Assembly: GCF_005885815.1 (NCBI RefSeq)
Contig: NZ_CP040602.1
Location: 573,630-637,629, forward strand
DNA length: 64,000 nucleotides
Reading direction: 5' to 3'
Source of the DNA: Thiomicrorhabdus sediminis
Lineage (GTDB): Bacteria > Pseudomonadota > Gammaproteobacteria > Thiomicrospirales > Thiomicrospiraceae
The translations under genes and the position numbers were made by a program. Each line of letters starts with the position of its first letter. Position 1 is the stretch's first letter. Under the pieces are notes generated by a model, which was not told the DNA's origin, searched no databases, and saw only the letters and a program-made list of their open reading frames with translations. This document shows positions 36,986 through 47,002 of the stretch, one piece after another.

Positions 36986-37591
36986 TTATTCGGGCATAAA
37001 GTGTTTTCTAATCCAGTAATCCATGCTGACGTATTTACCGCCTCCCAGAAAGAATAATGACAGCAGCATAATAAAATAGGTTGCTGCCCATTCTATGCCG
37101 TTATTGCTGATAATAAAGTGGCCATATTCTGTGAGCCATTGATAGTTGCCATATTCCTGTAAAAGACTTTTTGCCATTTCCAAACGTTGCATGGCTTCGC
37201 CTGTGGCAGCAGTCGACCAGGGCGACATGGTGTCGTGAACCGCCTGCCAACCATGTTGCCAGTGCACGGTGACGGCGGCGACAATCATCGTAATCATTAG
37301 CGGGATCGTTGCCCAGCGGGTGGCGAGCCCTAAAAGTAGCAGAACCGAACCGGCTAATTCCGCTGTGGTTGCAAGACTAGCCATCAATAATGGCAACGGG
37401 TAATCCAATCCATTTGGGCCAAACCAGGCGACAATTTCATTAAAGTGGTTGAGTTTATTCGTGCCCGCTAACCAGAAGATGGGAAACAGATAAAGCCTTA
37501 AAGCGAGAGATGCCAATCCGCTTAACTGGCACGATTGATCCAGCAGTTGTTGCGGTAAAAGTAATGTGGATTTCCAGTCAATGGATTTCAT
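36986..37591 (-). CDS. DoxX-family membrane protein
   Basis: A 201-residue protein with about four helices. The first is preceded by LASLALRLYLFPIFWLAG; the others lie at about 65-90, 92-112 and 165-185. The arrangement RLYLF-x-IFWLAGTNKL and TAELAGSVLLLLGLATRWA is characteristic of DoxX proteins. Roles reported for the family vary, including terminal-oxidase-associated and thiosulfate-related functions. Here it stands alone and convergent to the FadL-like gene, so no pathway is assigned. Confidence 0.88.
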   Translation of the reverse strand: MKSIDWKSTLLLPQQLLDQSCQLSGLASLALRLYLFPIFWLAGTNKLNHFNEIVAWFGPNGLDYPLPLLMASLATTAELAGSVLLLLGLATRWATIPLMITMIVAAVTVHWQHGWQAVHDTMSPWSTAATGEAMQRLEMAKSLLQEYGNYQWLTEYGHFIISNNGIEWAATYFIMLLSLFFLGGGKYVSMDYWIRKHFMPE

Positions 37592-37735
37592 GATTACGCG
37601 CTCCGTATTTAATGATCTAGACCTTAAGGCAGAGTGATTTATTTCATGACTGCAACTATCGGATAATAAAAATTGATGTGTATCGTGATTTTACTGACTA
37701 CAATACAAGGTAGTTAGAGTTATAGAATATTGCTT

Positions 37736-39973
37736 ATGTCATCGCAAAATGCCTTTTTACAAAACGCTATAGATTTTTATCAGCATCTGCCTATCGCTAC
37801 CATCTTGTTTGCTCCAAGTGATGAGGGGGAGTGCCAGGTTGCGTGGCAGAATACTGCTGCAACTCAGATATTCACTTCACTAGAATTGGCCGATTACCCG
37901 TTACTAAAGCTGGAATTGCTCGACTGTCTGGCAAAAAATAAAGTCTGCAGTTTTCATTTTGAGTTTGATGAAACCGATGGTTTCGGCAGTTTTCAGTGTA
38001 CCGCCATTCCGGATGGTGATCAGGTTCTGGTGCAGTGGATTAAACAGACAAAAACGCTGAATTCTTTTAATCAATCTACGAGTTCAACCGATGCGGAAAG
38101 ATTGCTGAAATCACTTGATATCGGTTTGTTTGAATGGCATATCGATAATGACTTTATCGAATTGAATGCTAAAGCGGAACGTTTTTTAGGGCGCTGGAAT
38201 TATGCCAAAGGAGCTAATTTCGCAGCACTGCTGGAGAGTATCGATAGTAATGATCAGCAAGCTGTTAAAGATGCGGTGGAAGAGCATTTAAGTAGTCGGT
38301 GGCCGTTAAATGTGACCTTTAGCACCACGAGTGAAGATGGGCATAGATTATGGCTTAATATGACCGGTTTTGCCGAATGGGAAGGTGATGAGCCGGTTCG
38401 CTTGTATGGCAGTCTGGTGGATGTGACCGATAATTTCAGTATGCGCCAGCAACTCAAGCATCGCGAGATGTTTATCGAGCAGTTGATCGATGCTCTACCT
38501 ATCAGTATTTTTGTCAAGGATTCTTTGGGTTGTTACAAGTTCTTTAATAAATATGCCGAAACCCTGAGCGGGAAAATGAAAAGCCAAGTGATCGGTCGAA
38601 CCGATTTTGAAATTTTTCCGCCGGAAGAGGCATTCAAACGCCATCAACACGACCAAAATATTCTCCAGCAAGGTTCTCTACAATTGCTTGAACGCTCTTA
38701 TAACCTGGAGAATAAAGATATTTGGGTATTGGTTGGCTCAGCTCCTATGGAGGTTCGTCAGAACAGCGGCCAGCTGGAAAATTGGCTGCTTAATTTTGCG
38801 CTTGATATTACCGAGCGTAAGCACATGGAAGAAGATCTCAAAAAGGAGCGTAATAAAGCCGAGCAGGCCGCTAAGGCAAAGACCGATTTCCTTTCGGTGA
38901 TGTCGCATGAAATTCGTACCCCGTTAAATTCGGTTATCGGTAATGCCGGTTTATTGCTCAGTGAAGATCTTGCCGAGGATATCGCCAAACCGATAGAGAT
39001 GATTAAGCGTTCGGGGGAACATCTGCTTTATCTGATTAACGATATTCTCGATTTCAACCGTTTGGAAGCCGGTAAGGTCGAATTGGAAAAATCGCCTTTC
39101 CGTTTAAGGCAGCAGGTCGATACCATTATGGAAATGTCGATGACCAATGCCAAGCTGAAGAAACTGCAGCTCGTTTCAGATATTGCCGAGCCCTTGGCTG
39201 AATTCTATATTGGCGATGAAGGGAGGCTAAGACAGATTTTGCTGAACCTAGTGAGTAATGCGATCAAGTTCACCGAACAAGGGAGTGTGACAATCACTGT
39301 TGAAAATATCGAGCGTGGCGTGCGTTTCGAAATTACCGATACCGGAATCGGTATTGCCGAAAGTGCCATTCCCAAGTTGTTTTCCGAGTTTTCTCAAGCG
39401 GATAGTTCTACATCGCGTAAATTTGGCGGCAGTGGTCTTGGTTTATCGATTTGCAAAAAACTGGTCGAGGCTATGGGAGGCAACATTGGCGTGCAGAGTC
39501 AACTCAATAGTGGGACGACATTTTGGTTTGAACTACCGCTCTTGCCGGCGTCGGATAAAGATGTTGCCAGTAAGCAGGAGTCGACCGAAGATGTGGCGCC
39601 AAAGCGTGCCTTAAAGGTTTTGGTCGCAGAAGATAACGCAGCCAATCAATTCTTGATTAGAGCGGTTTTAGAAAAGTTCGGTCATCAGGTCAAGGTGGTG
39701 GAAAACGGCCTGTTAGCATATGAATCGGTGCAGCAGGATGATTACGATTTGGTTTTGATGGATATGCAGATGCCGGAAATGGATGGTCTGCAGTCCACCC
39801 AGAATATCCGTATGCTTGAAGGTTCGTTTGCCAATATTCCGATTATCGCCTTAACGGCGAATACTCATGAATCTGACTATGAAGCGGTAATGGCGGCAGG
39901 GATGAATGACTTTATTACTAAGCCGATTCATCTGCCTACTTTACAGAAAATTCTGGCTAAATGGAGCACGTAA
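37736..39973 (+). CDS. Hybrid sensor histidine kinase with PAS domains and receiver
   Basis: A 745-residue soluble kinase without membrane helices. An N-terminal PAS-like region (1-115) is followed by a second PAS/PAC (about 120-235) and a third (about 250-370). The phospho-accepting HisKA helix has MSHEIRTPLN with His391. HATPase_c boxes are present: N box LLNLVSNAIKF, G1 DTGIGI, F and G2 KFGGSGLGLSI. A C-terminal receiver domain has VAEDN and phospho-Asp676 in LMDMQMPEMDG, and Lys in TKPIH. No output regulator, Hpt or second kinase gene lies nearby. ATG at 37736 is used; a TTG 6 bp upstream is also in frame. Confidence 0.93.
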   Translation: MSSQNAFLQNAIDFYQHLPIATILFAPSDEGECQVAWQNTAATQIFTSLELADYPLLKLELLDCLAKNKVCSFHFEFDETDGFGSFQCTAIPDGDQVLVQWIKQTKTLNSFNQSTSSTDAERLLKSLDIGLFEWHIDNDFIELNAKAERFLGRWNYAKGANFAALLESIDSNDQQAVKDAVEEHLSSRWPLNVTFSTTSEDGHRLWLNMTGFAEWEGDEPVRLYGSLVDVTDNFSMRQQLKHREMFIEQLIDALPISIFVKDSLGCYKFFNKYAETLSGKMKSQVIGRTDFEIFPPEEAFKRHQHDQNILQQGSLQLLERSYNLENKDIWVLVGSAPMEVRQNSGQLENWLLNFALDITERKHMEEDLKKERNKAEQAAKAKTDFLSVMSHEIRTPLNSVIGNAGLLLSEDLAEDIAKPIEMIKRSGEHLLYLINDILDFNRLEAGKVELEKSPFRLRQQVDTIMEMSMTNAKLKKLQLVSDIAEPLAEFYIGDEGRLRQILLNLVSNAIKFTEQGSVTITVENIERGVRFEITDTGIGIAESAIPKLFSEFSQADSSTSRKFGGSGLGLSICKKLVEAMGGNIGVQSQLNSGTTFWFELPLLPASDKDVASKQESTEDVAPKRALKVLVAEDNAANQFLIRAVLEKFGHQVKVVENGLLAYESVQQDDYDLVLMDMQMPEMDGLQSTQNIRMLEGSFANIPIIALTANTHESDYEAVMAAGMNDFITKPIHLPTLQKILAKWST

Positions 39974-40007
39974 AGAAGTGCCTGACAGGTTTAGGTACTA
40001 TTGAGTT

Positions 40008-40823
40008 TTAAGCGATGCCTAAATAGCTTTGCCATTGATCAAATAGTTTTTTGTCGGTGGCGGCAACCGCTGAACGCTTGCCTACCTTGGCCACCAGTAC
40101 CTGTTCATTATCCAGTGTGCAGCTGTGCCCACCGGCTTCATTAAGAATCAAAAAGCCGGAAGCGTAATCCCAGATGTTCTGGGCACCATGCAGATAAATT
40201 TGGCCGCGCCCGGTAGCAATCCAACACCAATCCAGTGCTACCGAACCGAAACTACGTTGTGAAGAATATGGGCATTCCACGGCGATTTTTGTCGCCATTT
40301 CAGCCGACAGACGCTTAAAGTCGATAATGCCACTGCATTGTTTTAGTGTTTGTTTCGCCGTTTGTGCCTTGAGACGCTTATCATTCAGAAAAGCGCCTTG
40401 AGAGAGGCGTGCGCTGAACATTTCATCACGGCTTGGATCATAGACTAGGCCGGCCACCACTTCGCCCTTAACCATCAAGGCAAGAGCCACCGCGTAAAAA
40501 GGCACGCCGATGGCGAAATTGCTGGTGCCATCAACCGGATCGAGAATCCAGCAGCCGTTTTCGCTGTTAATTGCCGCGTTTTGGCTGGCATCGTCCATTT
40601 CTTCGCCTAAAAAAGCGTATTGTGGCCAGTTCTGTTGCAGGAAATCTTCGGTTTTACGTTGCATTTCGGTATCGGCTTCGGTCAAAAGCGAACCGTCTGA
40701 TTTGGTTTCAACACTGACTTTTTCAAAACGAGATAACACCTCCTGTTTGGCAAGCGTGGCAATACCGCTAAGCAGTTTTTTCCATTCGGAGTCTTCGGTA
40801 AAAGGGTGTTGAAAATCAGTCAT
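40008..40823 (-). CDS. Inositol-monophosphatase-family protein (SuhB/HisN-like)
   Basis: A 271-residue Mg2+-dependent phosphatase of the IMPase family. The metal-binding motifs are GEEMDDAS (about 75-82), WILDPVDGTSNFAIG (about 95-109) and WDYASGFLILNEAGG (about 218-232). The natural substrate may be inositol-1-P, histidinol-P or another sugar phosphate; sequence does not settle it. The chosen ATG overlaps the stop of the upstream CNNM gene by 8 bp, so the two are co-translated; an upstream extension to 40919 would run deep into that gene. Confidence 0.9.
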   Translation of the reverse strand: MTDFQHPFTEDSEWKKLLSGIATLAKQEVLSRFEKVSVETKSDGSLLTEADTEMQRKTEDFLQQNWPQYAFLGEEMDDASQNAAINSENGCWILDPVDGTSNFAIGVPFYAVALALMVKGEVVAGLVYDPSRDEMFSARLSQGAFLNDKRLKAQTAKQTLKQCSGIIDFKRLSAEMATKIAVECPYSSQRSFGSVALDWCWIATGRGQIYLHGAQNIWDYASGFLILNEAGGHSCTLDNEQVLVAKVGKRSAVAATDKKLFDQWQSYLGIA

Positions 40824-42108
40824 TAGAGGCCTTTTTGCGTTTATTGTAATAAATGGAAAGTTTGACTTCTTCAATCGCACTGCTTGAGGTTTGTACCACT
40901 TCCAATACATATTCTTCAATTTTGATACAGGTTCCTGGAGACGGAAGCGATTCCAGCTCTTCCTGAATTAAACCGTTCAGGGTCTTAGGGCCATCGGTAG
41001 GCAGGGATAGATCGTATTCTTTATTGAGATCACGAATAAACTCGGAAGCATCAATGGTCATGCTGCCATCTTCATTTAAGGCCACGGTTTCTTCCATCGG
41101 TTTGGCCTTGGCATCGGTCGATAGTTTACCGACGATCTCTTCGAGTAAATCCTCCATCGTCAGCATGCCTTGCAGGTCTCCGTACTCATCTACAATCAAA
41201 GCCATTCGACGTTTCTGCTCATTAAATTTTCGCAACTGCACACTAAGCGCGGTCATTTCGGGAATGAAATAGGCCGGGCGTGTCAGTTTGACGATGTCTT
41301 TTAAGGTGACCTCGTCACGCATTAATACCGGCAAGGCTCGACGTAAATTGACAATGCCAATCAGGTCCTCGTCCAAGGAGCCGCGATACAGTGGTACACG
41401 TGTATAAGGCGAGCGTTGGATATCGCGAAGGATGTCCTCAATCGGCTGTTCGATATTGACAGCATACATGTCCTGTTTAGGGATCATAACGTCTTCTACC
41501 GTGACCTTTTCCAGTTGCAGGACACTGCTAAGCATGGAGCGATATTGGTCAGGTAGTTGGCTGGTCGCTTCGTTGATCAGGGTTTCCAGTTCGGCATGTG
41601 ACAGGCCGCTGTCGTCAGTGTTGCGGATGTCGACACGGAACAGGCGCAAGAAACCGTTGGCAAAGAAGTTAACCAGCCAGACCAAAGGTGAAAGCAGTTT
41701 CAGCAGTGGTGTCAAGATAAAGGCTGCCGGATAAGCGATTTTTTCAGGATAGATCGCCGCCAGTGTTTTTGGCGCAACCTCGGCAAAGACCAAAATAACA
41801 AATGTCAGTAAACCGGCGGCTAGGGCAATACCACTCTCACCGATCAGCTTCATCGCGATAATGGTGGCGATGGAGGAGGCAAAAATATTGACGAAGTTAT
41901 TGCCGAGCAGAATGACGCCTAATAGTCGATCTGGAGATTGCAGAAGGTTTTGCGCCAGTTGAGCGCCTTTGTGGCCTTGCTTAGCCTGATGTTTTAGGCG
42001 GTAGCGGTTTAATGCCATCATGCTGGTTTCTGAACTGGAAAATAGCGCAGAAAGAATAATCAATAAGATTAAGATGCCGAATAATATCGAAATGTCTAAT
42101 GAATTCAA
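40816..42108 (-). CDS. CNNM/CorC-family protein (DUF21-CBS-CorC_HlyC)
   Basis: A 430-residue protein with a DUF21 membrane domain (about 1-190, four helices including SALFSSSETSMMALNRYRLK), a CBS pair (about 205-330, with MIPKQDMYAV and RVPLYRGSLDEDL), and a C-terminal CorC_HlyC domain (about 345-425). This is the YfjD/CorB type, linked to magnesium and cobalt movement. A CcsA-like gene and ffh lie next to it as in many gammaproteobacteria. Confidence 0.93.
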   Translation of the reverse strand: MNSLDISILFGILILLIILSALFSSSETSMMALNRYRLKHQAKQGHKGAQLAQNLLQSPDRLLGVILLGNNFVNIFASSIATIIAMKLIGESGIALAAGLLTFVILVFAEVAPKTLAAIYPEKIAYPAAFILTPLLKLLSPLVWLVNFFANGFLRLFRVDIRNTDDSGLSHAELETLINEATSQLPDQYRSMLSSVLQLEKVTVEDVMIPKQDMYAVNIEQPIEDILRDIQRSPYTRVPLYRGSLDEDLIGIVNLRRALPVLMRDEVTLKDIVKLTRPAYFIPEMTALSVQLRKFNEQKRRMALIVDEYGDLQGMLTMEDLLEEIVGKLSTDAKAKPMEETVALNEDGSMTIDASEFIRDLNKEYDLSLPTDGPKTLNGLIQEELESLPSPGTCIKIEEYVLEVVQTSSSAIEEVKLSIYYNKRKKASND

Positions 42109-42231
42109 TGTCTTTAAGGTTCTTTATGAGTGAACGCAAATTATACTTTTACGTCGTAATGAAATAAAGGCTGAATATCACTAATCGTCGATTTAGACAG
42201 CTTGGCTAGAGGTTTATTGGGGTGATAGTGC

Positions 42232-43020
42232 TTAGAGAATAAAGGATAGCACCAAGGTTGTACCGAGATAGCTCAAGATCAATAAGAAATAAGCCCAGAT
42301 GGTAAAGCGTGCCGCTTTTTGCCCGCGCCAGCCGTATTTACTTTGGCCGAATAGGAAGACGCCATAGATTAACCAGGCAAGAATGGCGAAAAAGGTTTTG
42401 TGGATAAGGTGTTGTTCAAATAGGTTTTCAACAAAAAACACGCCGCTGATCAAGGCGAAGGTCAAGAATACAAAACCGATTTTAACCAGTTGTAATAGCG
42501 TGCTTTCCATTACCTGTAAAGGCGGCAGGGCTCGCATCAGTTTTCCGAGACGTTTGGCCTTGAAGTTGCGCTCTTGAATGCCGTAAAGAATTGCTTGTGC
42601 GGTGGCCAGCCCCATAATGCTATAGGCGGCAATGGAAATCAGTACATGGCTGCCCAGTTCAATCGGCAGTTGCAGCGGCTGCTGCATTGATAACGGCAAT
42701 AGAGTCGTTAAAGCCGAGATAGGGTAGATAAAAATTCCCAAGGTCTCGGTAGGCTTATTGAGGTGGGTCATCAATAAAATGGCGCTGGCGAGAAATGCGA
42801 CCAGCGATAAGCCGTTACCTAAATGAAAAAAGATATTGGATTCAACAACCAAGGTTGAATGCAGGGTAATGGCATGCAGAATCAGGGTTAAGGCAATAAT
42901 TCTAATAACGCTTGGACGGATGTCCGCTGAATCAGGATTTTGCACTTTGCGCCAGACCAAAGCGCTGGCAAAAAAGTAGCCGATGCTGGCAGCGATTGCT
43001 GTTGTGCCGGTAAGTACCAT
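42232..43020 (-). CDS. CcsA/YpjD-like cytochrome-assembly membrane protein
   Basis: A 262-residue protein with about eight helices, assigned to the cytochrome C assembly (CcsA/ResC/YpjD) family. Conserved His residues occur in LHAITLHSTLVV (about 52), HVLISIAAYSIMG and HKTFFAILAWLIYG. The tryptophan-rich heme-handling WWD motif of true CcmC/CcsA is not seen, so heme handling for cytochrome c synthesis is uncertain. Its place divergent from ffh is conserved. Calling it a heme protein would go beyond the sequence. Confidence 0.87.
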   Translation of the reverse strand: MVLTGTTAIAASIGYFFASALVWRKVQNPDSADIRPSVIRIIALTLILHAITLHSTLVVESNIFFHLGNGLSLVAFLASAILLMTHLNKPTETLGIFIYPISALTTLLPLSMQQPLQLPIELGSHVLISIAAYSIMGLATAQAILYGIQERNFKAKRLGKLMRALPPLQVMESTLLQLVKIGFVFLTFALISGVFFVENLFEQHLIHKTFFAILAWLIYGVFLFGQSKYGWRGQKAARFTIWAYFLLILSYLGTTLVLSFIL

Positions 43021-43255
43021 TAAATATAAATCCTTTGAGCCGCTAAGCTGTTAAATCATGCTTCTGTCTGTATCGTAGCGATTAAAAAAATTTAGTCAAT
43101 ATGCGTTCGCTTAAGATGCTGCATAAGGCTCAAGCATTTTATCCGTTATTTTCGTTATAATAGGCAGATATTTGCAAGCGATGACTTAGCGATTTTATTC
43201 AAGGTTTGTTTGGACAAGGGTTTCAGGCAGCAGCTAAGTCGGTTTAGGAGTTTTC

Positions 43256-44641
43256 ATGTTTGATAATTTATCGGATCGTTTAAATAAGACCTTTAAAGCG
43301 ATACGAGGCCAAGGTCGATTAACGGAGTCCAATATTAAGGATGCATTGCGCGATGTGCGTCGTGCTCTGTTAGAGGCCGACGTGGCCTTGCCTGTGGTGA
43401 AGTCGTTTATTACCAAAGTGCAAGAGCGCGCCGTTGGTCAGGAAGTCTCCAGCAGCCTGAATCCTGGACAGGCCTTTATTAAGATTGTCCGCGAACAGTT
43501 GGCCGAGGTCATGGGGGCGGAAGCCGAACCGTTGAACTTCAATGTCGAGCCGCCGGCGGTGGTTATGGTTGCCGGTTTGCAGGGTGCAGGTAAGACCACC
43601 TCTATCGGTAAGCTGGCTAAATGGCTTAAGGAACGCGAAAAGAAAAAAGTCATGGTGGTTTCCGCCGATGTTTATCGTCCTGCGGCGATTAAGCAGTTGG
43701 AGACTTTGGCCGAACAGGTTGATGTGCTGTTCTATCCATCAACGGCCGAGCAAGACCCTGTAGATATCGCACGCAATGCACATGCCGAAGCGAAAAAACA
43801 ATTTGTTGATGTATTGCTTTTGGATACCGCAGGGCGTTTGCATATCGATAATGAAATGATGCAGGAAGTACAACGCCTGCATAGTAGTATCAATCCTTGC
43901 GAAACGTTGTTTGTTGTGGATTCGATGACCGGTCAGGATGCGGCCAATACCGCTAAGGCATTTAATGATGCGTTGCCATTGACCGGTGTGATTCTTACCA
44001 AAACCGACGGTGATGCTCGCGGTGGTGCCGCTTTATCGATTCGTGAGATTACCGGTAAGCCGATCAAGTTTATCGGTGCGGGTGAAAAAACCGATGCCTT
44101 AGAACCGTTCCACCCGGATCGTATGGCCGGACGAATTCTGGGTATGGGCGATGTGTTGAGTTTGATCGAAGAGGCCGAAGCCAAAATCGATCAGAAAAAA
44201 GCGCAGAAATTTGCCCAGAAAGTGCAGAAGTCAGGACAGTTCGATTTGGAAGACTTTTTAGAGCAGCTCCAACAAATTAATAATATGGGCGGCGTTGGCG
44301 GCCTGATGGGCAAGTTGCCGGGGATGGACCAGTTAAAAGGTCAGGTCGACGGCGATAAGGCGGAAAAGGAATTTAAACGTCTGGAAGCGATTATCTATTC
44401 TATGACCAAGCAGGAGCGTCGCTTCCCTGCCGTCATCAAAGGTTCACGTAAACGTCGTATTGCCGCTGGTTCGGGAACTTCGGTGCCGGATGTGAATCGC
44501 TTATTGAAGCAGTTTACACAAATGCAGAAGATGATGAAAAAAATGAAAGGTGGCGGTATGAAAAACCTGATGCGCGGCTTGGCTGGTAAATTACCACCAG
44601 GTATGGGCGGCATGGGTGGATTACCGCCGGGTATGCGTTAA
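43256..44641 (+). CDS. ffh: Signal recognition particle protein Ffh
   Basis: Ffh binds 4.5S RNA and signal sequences to target membrane proteins. It is 461 residues long. The N domain is followed by G1 GLQGAGKTTS (about 106-115), DTAGRLHID and TKTDGDARGGAALS. The M domain (about 300-461) has a methionine-rich end with MQKMMKKMKGGG and PPGMGGMGGLPPGM. It is monocistronic with a terminator after the stop. Confidence 0.98.
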   Translation: MFDNLSDRLNKTFKAIRGQGRLTESNIKDALRDVRRALLEADVALPVVKSFITKVQERAVGQEVSSSLNPGQAFIKIVREQLAEVMGAEAEPLNFNVEPPAVVMVAGLQGAGKTTSIGKLAKWLKEREKKKVMVVSADVYRPAAIKQLETLAEQVDVLFYPSTAEQDPVDIARNAHAEAKKQFVDVLLLDTAGRLHIDNEMMQEVQRLHSSINPCETLFVVDSMTGQDAANTAKAFNDALPLTGVILTKTDGDARGGAALSIREITGKPIKFIGAGEKTDALEPFHPDRMAGRILGMGDVLSLIEEAEAKIDQKKAQKFAQKVQKSGQFDLEDFLEQLQQINNMGGVGGLMGKLPGMDQLKGQVDGDKAEKEFKRLEAIIYSMTKQERRFPAVIKGSRKRRIAAGSGTSVPDVNRLLKQFTQMQKMMKKMKGGGMKNLMRGLAGKLPPGMGGMGGLPPGMR

Positions 44642-44662
44642 GCGAGCCTTTGTTTAACCCTC

Positions 44663-44692
44663 AAAAAAAGCCCCGAAAATCGGGGCTTTTTT
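44663..44692 (+). terminator. Terminator after ffh
   Basis: AAGCCCCGA/TCGGGGCTT with a 3-base loop, flanked by A-run and T-run. It separates ffh from the rpsP operon. Confidence 0.92.
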
Positions 44693-44790
44693 GCTTTCCG
44701 CACAGGCTTTGGTTTAGTAGTGAATTAAAAGTGAGCTAAGTGTTTGCCTGTAAAGCATATTTTCTGGTTTACCATTGTTGTAAATAAGGT

Positions 44791-44819
44791 TTGTAAAAAG
44801 CCAATCTATCTTGTATAAT
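44791..44819 (+). promoter_or_regulatory. Sigma70 promoter of rpsP-rimM-trmD-rplS
   Basis: TTGTAA, a 17-bp spacer, and a perfect TATAAT, about 95 bp upstream of rpsP. The match to consensus is the best seen in the window and fits a ribosomal operon. Confidence 0.75.
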
Positions 44820-44913
44820 TCCGTGCTTTCCTGCCAGTGGTGGGAATCATTAGAAGAAATTGTTGAGCGGAATTCCGTTCATCGCCTGATTAGCATATAT
44901 AAGGAATATCAAA

Positions 44914-45150
44914 ATGGTTGTTATCCGTCTAGCCCGTGGTGGTTCTAAAAAGCGTCCTTTCTACAAAATGGTTGTTGCAGACCAGCGTTTTAAGGCAACT
45001 GGTCGTTTCATTGAGCAGGTAGGTTTCTATAACCCAATTGCTCGTGGTCAAGAAGAGAAGCTTCGTGTTGATCAGGCGAGAGTAGATCACTGGGTTGCTC
45101 AAGGCGCTCAGATGAGTGACCGCGTAAAAAGCGTTCTAAAAAACGCTTAA
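44914..45150 (+). CDS. rpsP: 30S ribosomal protein S16
   Basis: A 78-residue ribosomal protein with [20 protein letters not shown] and [12 protein letters not shown], the S16 signatures. It assembles early in the 30S body. AAGGAA precedes the ATG. Leu codon CTA is used here, like other strongly expressed genes of the window. It starts the rpsP-rimM-trmD-rplS operon. Confidence 0.99.
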   Translation: MVVIRLARGGSKKRPFYKMVVADQRFKATGRFIEQVGFYNPIARGQEEKLRVDQARVDHWVAQGAQMSDRVKSVLKNA

Positions 45151-45183
45151 TAGCACACATTACTGACGATTAAAGGTCGTAAG

Positions 45184-45696
45184 ATGTCTGAACAGCGTTT
45201 AATCGTCGGTCATATTAATGGTGTGTTTGGCGTTCACGGTTGGTTGAAGATTTTTTCCCATACCGACCCGCGCGAAAATATCCTAAGTTATTCGCCTTGG
45301 TGGATTAATTTCAAAGGCGAATGGCGCGAAGTCAAAATAGTTGACTCTAAGGTGCAGCAGGGTGGTAAGACCCTGGTGGCCAAAATTGAAAATGTCGATG
45401 ATCGAGATGTCGCCCGTGAGTACATGGGGTGTGACATCGCTATTGAAGACTCTCAGTTGCAACGTGGTAACGGCGAGTTTTTCTGGGTCGATCTGATTGG
45501 CTGTCAAGTCGAGACGCAGCAAGGCGAGCTGCTCGGTGAGGTCAAGGATTTGATCGAAACCGGCGCGCATGATGTGTTGCGAGTGTCTGGCGAGCATAGT
45601 GTATTGATTCCATTTGTGATGGATGAGTTCATTATCAGTGTCGATACCGATAATAAAAAGATTGTTGTCGATTGGCAGTTGGATGAAGAGTCGTGA
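45184..45696 (+). CDS. rimM: Ribosome maturation factor RimM
   Basis: A 170-residue 30S assembly factor which acts at the 3' head region near S19. The N-terminal domain has [22 protein letters not shown] and the C-terminal PRC barrel contains [21 protein letters not shown] and [14 protein letters not shown]. Its stop overlaps the trmD start by 4 bp. Confidence 0.98.
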   Translation: MSEQRLIVGHINGVFGVHGWLKIFSHTDPRENILSYSPWWINFKGEWREVKIVDSKVQQGGKTLVAKIENVDDRDVAREYMGCDIAIEDSQLQRGNGEFFWVDLIGCQVETQQGELLGEVKDLIETGAHDVLRVSGEHSVLIPFVMDEFIISVDTDNKKIVVDWQLDEES

Positions 45697-46382
45697 GATT
45701 TGATGTCATAACCCTGTTTCCGGACATGTTTTCAGCACTGACGGAATCAGGTGTTAGCCGTCGGGCTTTGCAGTCTGGACTGTATCAAATCAAAACTTGG
45801 AATCCTCGCACATTTACAACAGACAGGCATAAAACCGTGGATGACCGTCCTTATGGTGGTGGTCCGGGAATGGTGATGATGTATCAGCCTTTAAAGGATA
45901 CATTGGATGCCATTGCAGCCGATGGTGGAGTCAAACCTCATGTGGTTTATCTTTCGCCGCAAGGTCAGCCTCTTACTCAAGCTAAGGTTGAGCAGTTAAT
46001 GGGGCATGAACGGGTCACACTTTTGTGTGGACGTTACGAAGGAGTTGATGAGCGCCTGATTGAATCATCGGTGGATGAAGAGATCAGTATCGGAGATTTT
46101 GTTGTCAGTGGCGGCGAGCTACCGGCAATGATGTTGATGGATGCCATGGTGCGTTTGATTCCGGGGGCTTTGGGACATAACCAGTCGGCAGAGCAAGATT
46201 CCTTTTCAGACGGTCTGCTCGACTGTCCTCATTACACCCGACCTGAAGAGGTTGACGGTATGAAAGTACCGGCGGTGTTATTGGAAGGAAATCACGCCAA
46301 AATCGATGCTTGGCGACAAGCACAGAAGCAGGCGCGAACCGAGCAGCGTCGACCAGATATACTCTCTGGTAAAACAGAGTAA
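45693..46382 (+). CDS. trmD: tRNA (guanine37-N1)-methyltransferase
   Basis: TrmD makes m1G37 in tRNAs and prevents +1 frameshifts. It is 229 residues long and has a SPOUT fold with trefoil knot. Motifs are [28 protein letters not shown] and [15 protein letters not shown]; the catalytic Asp lies in [26 protein letters not shown]. The start is GTG overlapping the rimM stop. Confidence 0.98.
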   Translation: MRFDVITLFPDMFSALTESGVSRRALQSGLYQIKTWNPRTFTTDRHKTVDDRPYGGGPGMVMMYQPLKDTLDAIAADGGVKPHVVYLSPQGQPLTQAKVEQLMGHERVTLLCGRYEGVDERLIESSVDEEISIGDFVVSGGELPAMMLMDAMVRLIPGALGHNQSAEQDSFSDGLLDCPHYTRPEEVDGMKVPAVLLEGNHAKIDAWRQAQKQARTEQRRPDILSGKTE

Positions 46383-46500
46383 TTAAAATTCGGATTCAAC
46401 CTCTGGCTCGTTTGATTTAAACGGAGCGAATTGTTGGATAAAGACTCAAAGGCTCAAAAAGCCTTAGCCCATTTTCGGGCACATAATGGAGAAGCTTAAA

Positions 46501-46845
46501 ATGAGCGATATCATTAAGCGTATTGAAGCTGAGCAGATGACTAAGGAAATCCCTACATTTGCTCCAGGTGACACTGTAATCGTACAGGTTAAGGTTGTTG
46601 AAGGTAAAAACGAACGTCTTCAGGCATATGAAGGTGTTGTAATTGCCAAGAAAAACCGTGGTATTAATTCTAACTTCATCGTGCGTAAGATCTCTCACGG
46701 CGTTGGTGTAGAGCGTACTTTCCAGACATACAGCCCACTAGTTGACAGCATTACTGTTAAGCGTCGTGGTGATGTGCGTCGAGCTAAGTTGTACTACCTA
46801 CGTAACCTATCTGGTAAAGCAGCACGTATCAAAGAAAAGGTATAA
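46501..46845 (+). CDS. rplS: 50S ribosomal protein L19
   Basis: A 114-residue L19 with [42 protein letters not shown] and SFIVRKIS-type motifs. ATG at 46501 follows GGAG 9 bp upstream and gives the usual L19 N-terminus; an ATG at 46486 would overlap the ribosome site. It lies at the 30S-50S interface. It ends the operon before a strong terminator. Confidence 0.98.
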   Translation: MSDIIKRIEAEQMTKEIPTFAPGDTVIVQVKVVEGKNERLQAYEGVVIAKKNRGINSNFIVRKISHGVGVERTFQTYSPLVDSITVKRRGDVRRAKLYYLRNLSGKAARIKEKV

Positions 46846-46868
46846 TTCATACCGTTTCTTTTTTGCTA

Positions 46869-46895
46869 AAACGCCCCGTTTATCGGGGCGTTTTT
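46869..46895 (+). terminator. Terminator after rplS
   Basis: AACGCCCCG/CGGGGCGTT with loop TTTAT and T-run. Confidence 0.93.
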
Positions 46896-47002
46896 GTATC
46901 TAGGAAAAACTTCCCAAGTTGATTGATTGGCGTTTGCTAAGCGAATCGCTATACTGTTTATAATATTCACATTTCTAGTCACTTTTATTCTCATTCCTAT
47001 TT

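Noticed and set aside
46400..46500. A ribosomal-protein leader RNA before rplS
   Set aside because: A short GGCT/AGCC hairpin is present between trmD and rplS, but nothing matches a known L19 or operon leader well enough to call.
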